Source: Luteolibacter luteus (GTDB taxonomy: Bacteria; Verrucomicrobiota; Verrucomicrobiia; Verrucomicrobiales; Akkermansiaceae). From it: a DNA stretch of 64,000 nucleotides. The notes beneath the pieces are model-generated. The model saw only the letters and a program-made list of their open reading frames with translations. It made no database searches and was not told where the DNA came from. Each line of letters begins with the position of its first letter. Positions within the stretch are counted from its first letter, which is position 1. The position numbers and the translations under genes are program-made. Where the stretch lies: NCBI RefSeq assembly GCF_012913485.1, contig NZ_CP051774.1:5022001-5086000 (forward strand), given 5' to 3'. Below, in pieces: positions 32,826-41,368 of this stretch.

Positions 32826-32854
32826 AAAAAAGCGCCGCGGTATCCCACGGCGCT
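32826..32854 (-). terminator. Terminator between convergent genes (minus strand, maybe both)
   Basis: The stem AGCGCCG (32831-32837) pairs with CGGCGCT (32848-32854) around 10 nt. Six A bases precede it on the plus strand, giving TTTTTT after the hairpin on the minus strand. It serves the gene ending at 32873 and may also stop infC-operon transcripts. Confidence 0.75.
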
Positions 32855-32872
32855 CTTGTTAAGATAACCTTG

Positions 32873-35155
32873 TTACAGCGCGCCGCGTTCCGCGAGACGC
32901 AGCAGGCGCTCGTAACGCTTCTCCAACAACTTCGCGCGGCCTTCGTCACCGATGCTGCGATAGTAGCCGACGATCATGCGGTAGATGCCGGACTCGGTAT
33001 TAGCGCGGAACCAATCCTTCGATCCGGTTTCCACGACACGCTTGAAGGCGAGTTCGATGTCCCGGACGGCCTTCTTGGAGGCTTCGGAATCCCCTTTGGT
33101 GGCAGTGTAGTAATCCTCCGCCATCATTTTGAAGCCGGTGATGCTGCCGCCGTACTCGCGCAGGGCGCCATCGTAGAGGCGGCCGATATCGCGTGTGGCG
33201 GTGGCGTCGCCCCGCTTCTTGATGATGTCTGCCTCGCGCTTCAGGCTGGTGGCGATGAGATCCGCCTGCTCGCCGGAGTTTCGGACGATGCGGCGGCGCT
33301 CGCGGTTCATGGCGCGGCCCACTTCGCCTTCCTCGGAGTAGGGGAAGACATGCTCGTCTTCCGCGCGGGCGGCGAGTGCGGCCATGCGCGGGTTGTCCTT
33401 GAACTCGCGGCGCATGTCGGCGGCGAACTCCTTCCAAGCCTTCACGATCACGGGATCGGCGGACTGGCGATAGACGTCCTTCTGCTCCTTCTCTTCCTTC
33501 ACTTCATAGAAGCGGGACCAGGTTTCCGGGAAGGAACGGCCAAGCTCGTTGGCGAGGGATGCAGAGGCGAAAGTATCATCGAACTTCCCGAGCGCCGCGT
33601 AGAGATCGGACAGCCACAGGTGACGGTAGACCGAAAGGGTCGTGACATCACTTTGATGGGCCCGGTCATTCCACAGCCAGATCTCCTGCTCGCTGATAGA
33701 GCCGCCGATCTGGACGTTGCCACCTTCGCCCTTCGAGACGCCGCCGATGCGGCCGACGTTCGTGTCCCATTGGTTGGCCTCGGTCTTGATAGCTGCCCAC
33801 GCGTGGCCGCCGAGATCGGTTTCCCCGGCGAGCGTCAACGCCGGGATGCCGTGGGCGCGTGCCGTGTTGACGCTGAAATAGGATTGGTCTCCGCAGATGC
33901 CACCTTCCTTGAGGATCTCGGCGAGGCTGTATTCCTCATAGGGGTTCAGCCCCTTCACGGCGCGTTCCATCAGGTATTCCACCATGCCATAGGCATTTCC
34001 CCAAGAGCCGCGGCCCATGTGGACCTTGTCGATGGCCCACTCCAGTTCAGAAGTGGCGACCGGTGCGCACACGACCCACACGAGATCGCGGGCGGAGCTC
34101 CGGTGGACGGGGGCGGTGAGTTTTCCCTTCTCGTCCTTTTCGATGTACCAAAGATAGCGGCTGAGGCCGTTTACCGAGGACTCTCCTCCGAGCGGTTCGC
34201 CGATTTCGACGGTGCGATCGAAGACGACGGCGCAGGCGAGGGCGAGATTGAAGAACTTGGGGAACTTATCCGAATTGGCCGTCCAAGCATCCTTCAGGAA
34301 AACGAGGACCTTCGCGGAGTCATCCTCCGGCTTCATCGTGAGGAGGACTTCCTCCATCGCCTTCGGGTTGTTTAGCAGCCACTTCAGCATCTCCAGCGCG
34401 TAGGTATCGTGGGAGATCTCCTTGATGTCGGCCTGAGTGAAGCGATCAAGTACCTGCCAGCGGAGGAAGGACTGGTAGAAGGCGGGCTCCGACCAGAGGG
34501 TGTCGAAGCGGTTGCGGCCTTCCTTGCCGGCCAAGGTGGGGAGTGCGGCACCGAGCGAGCGTTCAAGCAAGGCGCGGTAAGCATCCCAGCCGCGGGAATC
34601 CATCGCGGTTTTGAGCAAGGCTTGGTCGCGGGAAGTCGCGGTATCCCGGCCTGCATCAAGTCCGGTCAGCACGAGCGGTGTCTCGGCCTTGAGTGCGGCG
34701 ATCGCCGGATTTTCCGGCTGCGTGGTGGCGGCTCCGGCTTTTCCGGCAACGCCCGGGGTGCCATCCGCTTGCATGGCGGAGCCGGGGCGGCGGGTGCCGA
34801 AGGGAGTGGACTCCACTGCTTCCGGAGTGCCCTTCGGGCCGTTTCCGGGAGCCTTCGAGAAGTCGAACACGTCGCGTGCTTCCGCCTGCGGCAGGGGCTT
34901 GGCTTGTTCTTCGGAGCCTTCGGCCCCACCGCCATCCTGCCGGATCACGACAACGCGTGGCTTGCGAGCCTCGATGCTATACCAGACCCCTCCGACGACG
35001 AACGCGGCGAAGGCCAAAGCTCCGACGCCACCAATGGTATTGGCTTTGGCAGCACGGACGATTCTCGTGGCTCCGCCCCGGCGGGGGGCAGGGCCCGCGG
35101 GACCGGGCGAAGGGGGGCGGACACCGGGCACCTTGGAGCTAGGAGGGCGTTTCAT
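32873..35155 (-). CDS. Membrane-anchored transglutaminase-like protein, unknown function
   Basis: 760 aa from the ATG at 35155. A basic, Pro-rich cytoplasmic N-terminus (residues 1-35) is followed by one transmembrane helix at about 41-60 (IGGVGALAFAAFVVGGVWYS). The rest should be outside the cytoplasm. A transglutaminase/papain-like triad is well placed: Cys421 in 'GGICGDQSYFS', His451 in 'GETDLGGHAWAAI' and Asp464 in 'QWDTNVGRI'. The remaining 270 residues are helical with heavy charge. The family's fold covers transglutaminases, proteases and inactive relatives, so peptide-bond or amide chemistry on an extracellular substrate is likely but unproven. It is not in an operon. Confidence 0.7.
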   Translation of the reverse strand: MKRPPSSKVPGVRPPSPGPAGPAPRRGGATRIVRAAKANTIGGVGALAFAAFVVGGVWYSIEARKPRVVVIRQDGGGAEGSEEQAKPLPQAEARDVFDFSKAPGNGPKGTPEAVESTPFGTRRPGSAMQADGTPGVAGKAGAATTQPENPAIAALKAETPLVLTGLDAGRDTATSRDQALLKTAMDSRGWDAYRALLERSLGAALPTLAGKEGRNRFDTLWSEPAFYQSFLRWQVLDRFTQADIKEISHDTYALEMLKWLLNNPKAMEEVLLTMKPEDDSAKVLVFLKDAWTANSDKFPKFFNLALACAVVFDRTVEIGEPLGGESSVNGLSRYLWYIEKDEKGKLTAPVHRSSARDLVWVVCAPVATSELEWAIDKVHMGRGSWGNAYGMVEYLMERAVKGLNPYEEYSLAEILKEGGICGDQSYFSVNTARAHGIPALTLAGETDLGGHAWAAIKTEANQWDTNVGRIGGVSKGEGGNVQIGGSISEQEIWLWNDRAHQSDVTTLSVYRHLWLSDLYAALGKFDDTFASASLANELGRSFPETWSRFYEVKEEKEQKDVYRQSADPVIVKAWKEFAADMRREFKDNPRMAALAARAEDEHVFPYSEEGEVGRAMNRERRRIVRNSGEQADLIATSLKREADIIKKRGDATATRDIGRLYDGALREYGGSITGFKMMAEDYYTATKGDSEASKKAVRDIELAFKRVVETGSKDWFRANTESGIYRMIVGYYRSIGDEGRAKLLEKRYERLLRLAERGAL

Positions 35156-35272
35156 GTCTTCCAATAGGTCGGAAATGCGACGATCGGTCGCGAAAACTGG
35201 CGAAAGCTGCGATATAACTTCCGGAAGGGCAATCCGGATTATGCCACAAGAGACACTTGATACGTGAAAAAC

Positions 35273-35974
35273 TTAGCGGCTTTGCAGCATCATCCATGCA
35301 AAGAGCGCTGGATTTGCATAGGCCGGGTTCCACGACTCATGGGCTTCCTCCGGAAAATAGGTGGAGCGGATCTTGTTACCGCCTGATTTAAGAATCGCTT
35401 CCTCCATCTCCTTGGTCCTCAAAACCGGGATGACATCATCCTTTTCTCCGTGGAAGGTCCAGATCGGGATGTTCTTGAGAATAGGAGCCTTGGCGGGATC
35501 TCCACCTCCGCAGATGGGGACGGCGCTTGCGTAGAGCTCCGGTTCCTTCGTGATGCAGGCCCAAGTGCCGAAACCGCCCATGCTGATGCCCGTGATATGG
35601 ACCCGGCGGGGATCGACCTGGAGGGTTTTTGTCAGGTGACGGGTGAGGGCGATCACCTCGTCGGGATTCCACCAGCGGTCGCTCTCTTCTTTCGGGCACT
35701 GCGGAGCCGCGAGGATGAAGGGAAAGCCGTGGTCATTCATGGCCACCTTCGGCGGGCCGTGTTTTTTCAAGAGATTCAGGTCAGCCCCGCGTTCGCCGGC
35801 CCCGTGCAAAAAGATCACAAGCGGGAAGCGGGCGGTATCGGATTCGCCGTAACCTTCCGGCAGGTATTGCAGATACTGAAGCTTTTGATCCTTTTTCCAC
35901 TCAAGGCTTTCGTGGGACTCGGTGGGGGCGGCGGACGCGAGAATGGGGATAAGGAGAAACGCGAGGAAACGCAT
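35273..35974 (-). CDS. Secreted alpha/beta-hydrolase esterase (PHB-depolymerase/carboxylesterase type)
   Basis: 233 aa with a signal peptide (MRFLAFLLIPILASAAPT). The alpha/beta hydrolase elements are 'FPLVIFLHGAGERGADL' (oxyanion-hole H-G-x-G-E), 'RVHITGISMGGFGTWACI' (nucleophile Ser in G-I-S-M-G-G), 'IWTFHGEKDDVIPV' (acid Asp) and 'FPEEAHESWNPAY' (His). This matches the predicted-peptidase/poly-hydroxybutyrate-depolymerase-like group often found next to polysaccharide enzymes. It is likely to hydrolyse an ester bond on an extracellular polymer or oligomer. The triad is complete. Confidence 0.85.
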   Translation of the reverse strand: MRFLAFLLIPILASAAPTESHESLEWKKDQKLQYLQYLPEGYGESDTARFPLVIFLHGAGERGADLNLLKKHGPPKVAMNDHGFPFILAAPQCPKEESDRWWNPDEVIALTRHLTKTLQVDPRRVHITGISMGGFGTWACITKEPELYASAVPICGGGDPAKAPILKNIPIWTFHGEKDDVIPVLRTKEMEEAILKSGGNKIRSTYFPEEAHESWNPAYANPALFAWMMLQSR

Positions 35975-36078
35975 GCCCGCACTTCACGCCAGCCCGCCGA
36001 AAAACCAAGCGGGAACTTGCGGCGCGATGCCCCGTGAACTGCTTGCCCGGAGCAGGGGAACGGGGGTAGCTAGGGCGC

Positions 36079-36999
36079 ATGGAAATCATTCGTGCGGGTG
36101 TGGCCGGGGCAGGGGCAATGGGGCGGAATCATGCGCGCGTCTACAGCATGATCCCGGAGGCGAAGCTTTGCGCGGTCTATGATGCGGATGCAGGGCGGGC
36201 GAAGGCGGTGGCGGATGAATTTGGCACGGTGCCGGTGACCTCGCTGGAGGAACTCGCCGAACTCGCGGAGGCGATTAGCGTGGCGGTGCCGACGGTGGCA
36301 CATCGCGAGGTTGGTTGCCGCCTGATGGATCTTGGTTCCCACGTGCTGATGGAGAAGCCGATCGCGCCCTCGGTGGAAGATGCCGGTGCGCTGGTGGATG
36401 CTTCGAAGCGCAACGGCCGCATCCTCCAGGTAGGGCACATCGAGCGCTTCAATCCGGTGCTGAGGCAATTGGAGGAGCGCCTCACGCGACCGAAGTTCAT
36501 CGAGGCTCACCGGCTGTCCCCATTCCCGAACCGCAGCATCGACATTGGCGTGGTGCTGGATCTCATGATCCATGATCTGGAAATCATCCTGCACCTCGTG
36601 AGATCGCCGGTGACGAGCATCGATGCCGTCGGGGTGCCGGTGCTGACGCCGGCCGAGGATATCGCCAACGCGCGGCTTCGTTTCGAGAACGGCTGCGTGG
36701 CAAACGTGACGGCCAGCCGCATCAGTCCGGAGAAGATGCGGAAGATCCGCGTTTTCCAATCGGACTGCTATCTTTCGCTCGATTATCAGGAGCAGGCTGG
36801 CCAGATCCACTGGCGCGATGGCATGTCCATCCAGCGTGCGGAGGTGGAGGTGGCGAAGGACGAGCCGCTGAAACTGGAGCTGGCGGCCTTCATCGCCAGC
36901 GTGGCGAATGGCCATGACCCCGCGGTGACCGGCCAGCAGGGCACTGCCGCGCTGGAGCTGGCGCTGGAGATCACCCGCCTGATCCACGAACAGGGATAA
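36079..36999 (+). CDS. Gfo/Idh/MocA-family NAD(P)-dependent oxidoreductase
   Basis: 306 aa. The N-terminal Rossmann fold is 'RAGVAGAGAMGRNHARVYSM' (G-x-G-x-x-G). The family's 'EKP' motif is in 'HVLMEKPIAPSVEDAG', followed by 'RILQVGHIERFNPVLRQLEE', and 'DLMIHDLEIILHLVRSP' carries the D-x-x-I-H-D-L-D/E signature of the catalytic alpha/beta domain. The 'VGHIERFNP' form is common in enzymes acting on nucleotide-sugar or aminosugar substrates, for example 3-oxidation of UDP-GlcNAc in lipid A modification. That specific role is only a guess. It stands alone. Confidence 0.85.
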   Translation: MEIIRAGVAGAGAMGRNHARVYSMIPEAKLCAVYDADAGRAKAVADEFGTVPVTSLEELAELAEAISVAVPTVAHREVGCRLMDLGSHVLMEKPIAPSVEDAGALVDASKRNGRILQVGHIERFNPVLRQLEERLTRPKFIEAHRLSPFPNRSIDIGVVLDLMIHDLEIILHLVRSPVTSIDAVGVPVLTPAEDIANARLRFENGCVANVTASRISPEKMRKIRVFQSDCYLSLDYQEQAGQIHWRDGMSIQRAEVEVAKDEPLKLELAAFIASVANGHDPAVTGQQGTAALELALEITRLIHEQG

Positions 37000-37031
37000 A
37001 GAAAGGGGCGCATGGTTTCGCCATGCACCCC
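36997..37031 (-). terminator. Terminator of the three-repeat secreted protein gene
   Basis: GGGGCGCATGG (37005-37015) pairs with CCATGCACCCC (37021-37031) with one mismatch around a 5-nt loop. On the minus strand it is followed by TTTCTTTAT (36996-37004). Confidence 0.6.
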
Positions 37032-37054
37032 GGAATCATCGGCAGCGTTTCGGC

Positions 37055-37954
37055 CTACGGGGTGATGGTGGGGATCACCGTCACCATGAACTCGGCCGGG
37101 AGCGGCAGGTCATCCTGATCCTGGGTGATGATCTTCCATTTGCCATCCGCGTAAGACACCCCGAGCGCTTCATCGACGCTCTCCGGAGCTTCATCGGTGA
37201 AGACATGCTGCACGAAGACGGCTGCGTTCGGCTTTCCGTCGGTGGCGGCGTTGGTGATCGTAGTCACGCCATCGGTGGTGTTGGCAGCGGCGGCAGTGTG
37301 GCGGAAGGCGAGGGGTGTTGAGCCCTGCTTCAGCTTGGTGAAATCGGCCACGTTGTACACGGTGGCAATGTTTGCCTTCACGTTCTCCTGATAGATGGTC
37401 CAGCGGCCTGACGCGGGTGTCAGCGGGAATGCCGGCTGGTTGTAGAAGAGCCCGACATGATTGGGCTGCTCGACGCCCTGGAGCGTCAGGACCGGATTGA
37501 AAATATGGGTGGAGAGCAGGATGGCGCCGGGATTGCCCTTCTGTGTTTGGAAAAACGCGAGGATTCCGCTGACTGATGTCGGGGTGACACTCACCGGCTT
37601 GGCCGCGGGAGCGACCATTACGTTGAACTTCGCATTCACGGGGATGTCTTCCAGATCCCCATTCATGATCTGCCACCTTCCGAGGCCGGAGTGATAGCGG
37701 AGGCTCACGGCATGAGGGTTGGCGACGCCTTCGTGAACCTGGCCCAAGATCAGGCGCAGCGTTGGCTTCCCGTTGAGAGCCACGTGGTTCAAGGTCATGA
37801 ATGCATCCGTGGTGTTCGCCGCTGTCGATGTGAAGCGGTACGCCTTTGGCAGGGCGCTACCGGCGGCTTCCAGTGGAGTCGCGAAGGAAAAAGTGAGAGC
37901 TGCACAAGCGAGGCCCATCAACGCGGAGGCACGCGGATTGGAATCAGATTTCAT
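37055..37954 (-). CDS. Secreted protein with three related beta-rich repeats
   Basis: 299 aa; signal peptide to about residue 31 (MGLACAALTFSFATPLEAAG). Three related units follow. Repeat 1 (about 40-115) and repeat 3 (about 218-297) both start 'AANTTDxxxTxxNxAxxGKP' and end '(G)xWxIxxxDxxxxPxxAxF-x-V'. Repeat 2 (about 125-205) is looser, with 'HIFNPVLTLQGVEQPNHVGL' and 'SGRWTIYQENVKANIATVY'. A similar repeat occurs in secreted proteins of unknown function in several phyla, as far as I recall. No enzymatic motif is present. A structural or adhesive role is only a suggestion. Confidence 0.65.
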   Translation of the reverse strand: MKSDSNPRASALMGLACAALTFSFATPLEAAGSALPKAYRFTSTAANTTDAFMTLNHVALNGKPTLRLILGQVHEGVANPHAVSLRYHSGLGRWQIMNGDLEDIPVNAKFNVMVAPAAKPVSVTPTSVSGILAFFQTQKGNPGAILLSTHIFNPVLTLQGVEQPNHVGLFYNQPAFPLTPASGRWTIYQENVKANIATVYNVADFTKLKQGSTPLAFRHTAAAANTTDGVTTITNAATDGKPNAAVFVQHVFTDEAPESVDEALGVSYADGKWKIITQDQDDLPLPAEFMVTVIPTITP

Positions 37955-38179
37955 ATATGGCGAATAGATCGCGACGGGTCTCCTATGGGCGGAGGATAAG
38001 GCAGGTCAATCCTATCTTTTTTTGAAACCATCTGCCATTTCCGGGCGGATACACAGGCCCGCCAGTGCTTGTTCAGAAGGCGGTGAAACACGCTGTAAAA
38101 GCGTTATTTCCGCCGGAATGCAGCTGTAAGGGCAGATGATAGAAAGATGATGCGGTAATGTGACTTTTTCGTCACTCGC

Positions 38180-38890
38180 TCAGTCATCCTCCGGCTCACG
38201 CCGCTTCTTTGCATCGCCCGCGATCAGGAAGACGATCTCACCTTTCGGTGCGTGGGCTTTAAAGTGGGCGAAAAGCTCCGCGGCGGTGCCACGGTGGTAA
38301 GTTTCGAACTTCTTCGTCAGCTCGCGGGCGACGCAGCAAGGCGCTTCCGGATGTTTTCCCGCCAGCAGTTCCAGCGTGGAGAGAAGGCGGTGCGGGGACT
38401 CGAAGAAGATGCTGGTCCCCTCGGTCGAGAGCGAATCCTCGAGGATATTGAGACGCCTGCCCTTCTTGATCGGCAGGAAGCCGAGGAAGCGGAAGGCGTG
38501 GACCGGAAAGCCAGAGCCCACCAGTGCGGTCAGGACGGCGGAAGGTCCGGGCAGGACTTCGAAGGGGATGCCTTGTTCGATGCAGGCTTGGACCACGCGG
38601 TAGCCGGGATCGGAAACGGCCGGCATGCCGGCGTCCGTCACCACGGCGATCGTCTCGCCGGCGCGGGCGGCCTCGACGAGCTCGGGTAGACGCCGCGCTT
38701 CATTGTGGTCGTGAAGCGAGACCAAAGGCTTTCCGGAGATGCCAAGCTTCGCCAGCAGGGGCGACGAATGGCGCGTGTCCTCGCAGGCGATTCGGTTCGC
38801 TTCCTTCAGCACCTCGATCGCCCGCAGGGTGATGTCCCCCATGTTGCCGATCGGCGTGGGAACCAGAATGAAGCGGCCGGGTTCGCTCAT
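38180..38890 (-). CDS. rsmI: 16S rRNA (cytidine(1402)-2'-O)-methyltransferase RsmI
   Basis: 236 aa of the tetrapyrrole-methylase-fold RsmI family, a little shorter than E. coli's 286. Signatures are 'LVPTPIGNMGDITLRAIEVL' at the start, 'CEDTRHSSPLLAKLGI', 'LHDHNEARRLPELVEAARAG' and 'VVTDAGMPAVSDPGYRVVQA'. Further on are 'PFEVLPGPSAVLTALVGSGF' and 'FFESPHRLLSTLELL'. It 2'-O-methylates C1402 in the ribosomal P site. It is last in an envelope operon with lptE, 23 bp away. Confidence 0.92.
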   Translation of the reverse strand: MSEPGRFILVPTPIGNMGDITLRAIEVLKEANRIACEDTRHSSPLLAKLGISGKPLVSLHDHNEARRLPELVEAARAGETIAVVTDAGMPAVSDPGYRVVQACIEQGIPFEVLPGPSAVLTALVGSGFPVHAFRFLGFLPIKKGRRLNILEDSLSTEGTSIFFESPHRLLSTLELLAGKHPEAPCCVARELTKKFETYHRGTAAELFAHFKAHAPKGEIVFLIAGDAKKRREPEDD

Positions 38891-38913
38891 GGATCAAGAA
38901 AGCCCGCGGCTTG

Positions 38914-39423
38914 TTAGAAGCCGTTGGCCAGTGTCGAAACCATCTCCTCGGTCGCCCGCTGGAGGGCGTCCGGCAGGGCGTTGGTGCGGGACGTCTGAAG
39001 ATTGGAGTCCACGAAGAAGCGGCTGGTGCCGGTGGAGATGCCGGAGGCCAGCATCTTCGTCGGATCCTTGGCATCCTTGAGCTTCCAGTTGATCGTCACG
39101 GTATTCTGCAGCTCTTCCGGGCGCAGGGTGTCGAGGCGGGTGGTGCGGATCGCCATGTAATCCACGGTATGCACCGTGCCCTCTAGCACCGCATCCGCCT
39201 TGTCGAGCGAGGTGATGCGGTATGTTCCATCCTGAACGATGGCATCCGCCGCGGCGCTGGTCGCGAGCGCCTCGGCGCGGGGATGCAGCGTGTCGTTGTG
39301 GAACATCGGTACGCTGATGTTGTGCACGTCCTTCAGCACCGCGGGCTTTGCCCCGCCGAGCTGGTAGCCGGCGCAGGAAGAAAGCGCGAGTGCGATGGCA
39401 GGCAGGAGCAGGGCGAGGCGCAT
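38914..39423 (-). CDS. lptE: LptE-family outer-membrane lipoprotein
   Basis: 169 aa. The lipobox 'LALSSCAGYQLG' places the lipidated Cys at residue 17, followed by the typical Gly-Tyr start of LptE ('C-G-x-x-L'). The body 'ISVPMFHNDTLHPRAEALAT' and 'DAVLEGTVHTVDYMAIRTT' follows the family's small alpha/beta sandwich. The end 'LPDALQRATEEMVSTLANGF' is the C-terminal helix. LptE plugs the LptD barrel for lipopolysaccharide insertion. LptD itself is not in the window. It sits between a BamD-like gene and rsmI in one operon. Confidence 0.8.
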   Translation of the reverse strand: MRLALLLPAIALALSSCAGYQLGGAKPAVLKDVHNISVPMFHNDTLHPRAEALATSAAADAIVQDGTYRITSLDKADAVLEGTVHTVDYMAIRTTRLDTLRPEELQNTVTINWKLKDAKDPTKMLASGISTGTSRFFVDSNLQTSRTNALPDALQRATEEMVSTLANGF

Positions 39424-39447
39424 GGTGAAATCGGGATCGTGGGAAAA

Positions 39448-40386
39448 TTACTGGCCGAGTGCTGCGAGACGAGCCTTGGCCTTGTTATAGAGGTCGCCGG
39501 ACTTCGCCTTGTTCATCACTTCCTCATAGTAGAACTTCGCGGAGCCGGTGTCGCCCTTGCGCTCATAGAACTGGGCGATCTCGTAGGAACGCTCGATGTC
39601 CTGGCCGCCAATGTTGGAGATCAGCTTGCGGGCTTCCGCGTTCTTCCCGTGGCCGGGATACTGACGGGTGTAATCCAGAAGCGCTTCCTTGGCGCGATCG
39701 AGGTTGGCTTGGTCCTGGTTACCGCGGCGGGCTTCATCCAGCAGGATCTTGCCGATGCGGAATTGCGCTTCAGGCGCTTCCTTGCTGTCGGGGAATTCGA
39801 CGACCAGTTCCTTGTAGGCCGCGATCGCCTTGGTGGAGCCGGCGGCATTCCCTTGGCTTTCCCAGACTTCGCCGATGGTGAACTGGGCCTTCGATGCGGC
39901 GGGGGAGCGAGGTGCATTGCCACGCACCTTGCCAAGCATCTCGACGATCTTCTCATTCGAGATCGAAGCCTTCAGACCGAGAAAGCTGGTCTTCACATGG
40001 CCATCTGCGGCGGACTGGGCCATGCTCGCCTGGCGGTCGAGGGCCTTCTGATAGAGGCCGCTGCTGTTGTAGCGGGTGAGGAAATCCTGATAGGCGTCGA
40101 AGGCCTTGCGCACGTCACCTTCCTGCTCGAGCAGCTCGCCCTGGCGGAAACGTGCTTCCGGGGCGCGGGTTGCGATCGGCATCTCGTCGGCCAAGGTGTC
40201 GTAGAGCTTGATCGCCTTCTTGCGATTGCCGGATTGCTCGGCGGATTGGGCTTGGGTGTACAGGGCCTCGGCGCGGTCGTTATTCGCGGAGGTGGAGCCC
40301 ACCAGCGGCGGCAGGTCGCCGTCGTCGCCACAAGATGCAAGAAGGACTGCCAAAGCTGCTGGAAGGACGAGGCGCTGGAATCGCAT
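39448..40386 (-). CDS. BamD-like TPR outer-membrane lipoprotein
   Basis: 312 aa with a lipobox 'VLLASCGDDGD' (Cys19). Several TPR units follow: 'AEALYTQAQSAEQSGNRKKA' then 'IKLYDTLADEMP', 'RFRQGELLEQEGDVRKAFDA', 'QFTIGEVWESQGN', 'QFRIGKILLDEARRGNQDQA' and 'YEIAQFYERKGDTGSAKFYY'. The final 'YDLAxFYxRxxxxxSAxxYY'-type helix pair is the BamD signature. BamD helps fold outer-membrane proteins with BamA. Here the protein is longer than E. coli BamD (245 aa) by about two repeats. It is in an operon with proC upstream and lptE downstream. Confidence 0.75.
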   Translation of the reverse strand: MRFQRLVLPAALAVLLASCGDDGDLPPLVGSTSANNDRAEALYTQAQSAEQSGNRKKAIKLYDTLADEMPIATRAPEARFRQGELLEQEGDVRKAFDAYQDFLTRYNSSGLYQKALDRQASMAQSAADGHVKTSFLGLKASISNEKIVEMLGKVRGNAPRSPAASKAQFTIGEVWESQGNAAGSTKAIAAYKELVVEFPDSKEAPEAQFRIGKILLDEARRGNQDQANLDRAKEALLDYTRQYPGHGKNAEARKLISNIGGQDIERSYEIAQFYERKGDTGSAKFYYEEVMNKAKSGDLYNKAKARLAALGQ

Positions 40387-40443
40387 GGAGGGAAAATAGA
40401 AAGGGTGGAAAGGATGCGGGAAGACAAATCCACGCGGTATCTC

Positions 40444-41232
40444 TCAGGAACCGCCGAGTTCGGCCGAGCGCCGGGAGGCGGTTTGGACGGCTTCGATGAA
40501 GGCCGCCCGCATGCCGCGTTTTTCCAGCTCGGCGAGCCCGGCGATGGTGGTGCCTCCCGGGGAGGCCACCATGTCCTTCAGGGCACCGGGGTGCTGGTTT
40601 GTTTCCAGCACCATGGTGGCGGCTCCCAGGACGGTCTGGGCGGCCAGCTTGAGCGCCTCGGCGCGGGGTAATCCCGCGAGCACCCCGCCGTCCGCCATCG
40701 CCTCGATCATGATGTAAACGAAGGCGGGGCCGCTTCCGGACAGCCCGGTGACGGCATTCATCAGGGATTCAGGGAGTTCCACGGCTAGGCCAACTGAGCC
40801 CAGCAGCAGTTGTGCGGCTTCGGCGTCGGTTGAGGTCGCGCCCTTGCCACGGCAAAAGGCGGCGGCCCCTTGTCCGACGAGCGCCGGGGTATTTGGCATG
40901 CAGCGGATCACGCGAACCGAGCCGGGTACCCGTGCTTCGATCCATGAGGTGGTGAGTCCCGCAGCCACGGAGATGACCAGCGAGCTGGCGTCAGGCAGCC
41001 AGCCCAGAGCGGCCTCGGCATGTTGGGGTTTGGTACAGAGCAGGTAGGTATCCGCTTCCAGCGCCCCGATGGTGTCGACGATGTGGGCTCCGGTGGCGGC
41101 GGCGAAGGCCTTGGCTGCTTCCGGCGAGGCATCGCAGCCGGTCACTTGCTCCGGGTTCAGGGCGCCGGAGCGAATGGCTCCCTCCACCAAGGCACTGCCC
41201 ATTTTTCCACAGCCGATGACACCGAGTTTCAT
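40444..41232 (-). CDS. proC: Pyrroline-5-carboxylate reductase
   Basis: 262 aa, normal length. The NADPH-binding start is 'MKLGVIGCGKMGSALVEGAI' (G-x-G-x-M-G/A). Then come 'TYLLCTKPQHAEAALGWLPD', the conserved 'RVIRCMPNTPALVGQGAAAF' loop, 'AVTGLSGSGPAFVYIMIEAM' (substrate-binding S-G-S-G-P-A) and 'PGGTTIAGLAELEKRGMRAA' at the end. It makes proline from 1-pyrroline-5-carboxylate. It appears to head an operon with the BamD-like, lptE and rsmI genes, 57 bp upstream of the first of these. Confidence 0.93.
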   Translation of the reverse strand: MKLGVIGCGKMGSALVEGAIRSGALNPEQVTGCDASPEAAKAFAAATGAHIVDTIGALEADTYLLCTKPQHAEAALGWLPDASSLVISVAAGLTTSWIEARVPGSVRVIRCMPNTPALVGQGAAAFCRGKGATSTDAEAAQLLLGSVGLAVELPESLMNAVTGLSGSGPAFVYIMIEAMADGGVLAGLPRAEALKLAAQTVLGAATMVLETNQHPGALKDMVASPGGTTIAGLAELEKRGMRAAFIEAVQTASRRSAELGGS

Positions 41233-41368
41233 GCGGCGGCAGACTAGGGTGGCCCCGGCAGGGCGGCGAGCGTCATTTTGGGCAGCTTGAACTGCTTGTT
41301 AGGAGGGGGGATCGGGGCCGCGCCTTCATTTTCCTTGAGGGAAGCTCCCGGCGGGACATCGTCGGCCC

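Noticed and set aside
32870-34375. 501-codon plus-strand frame overlapping the transglutaminase-like gene
   Set aside because: Composition is typical of an antisense shadow (Gly/Val/Asp/Ala-rich with no motif), and the minus-strand gene carries a catalytic triad and a terminator.
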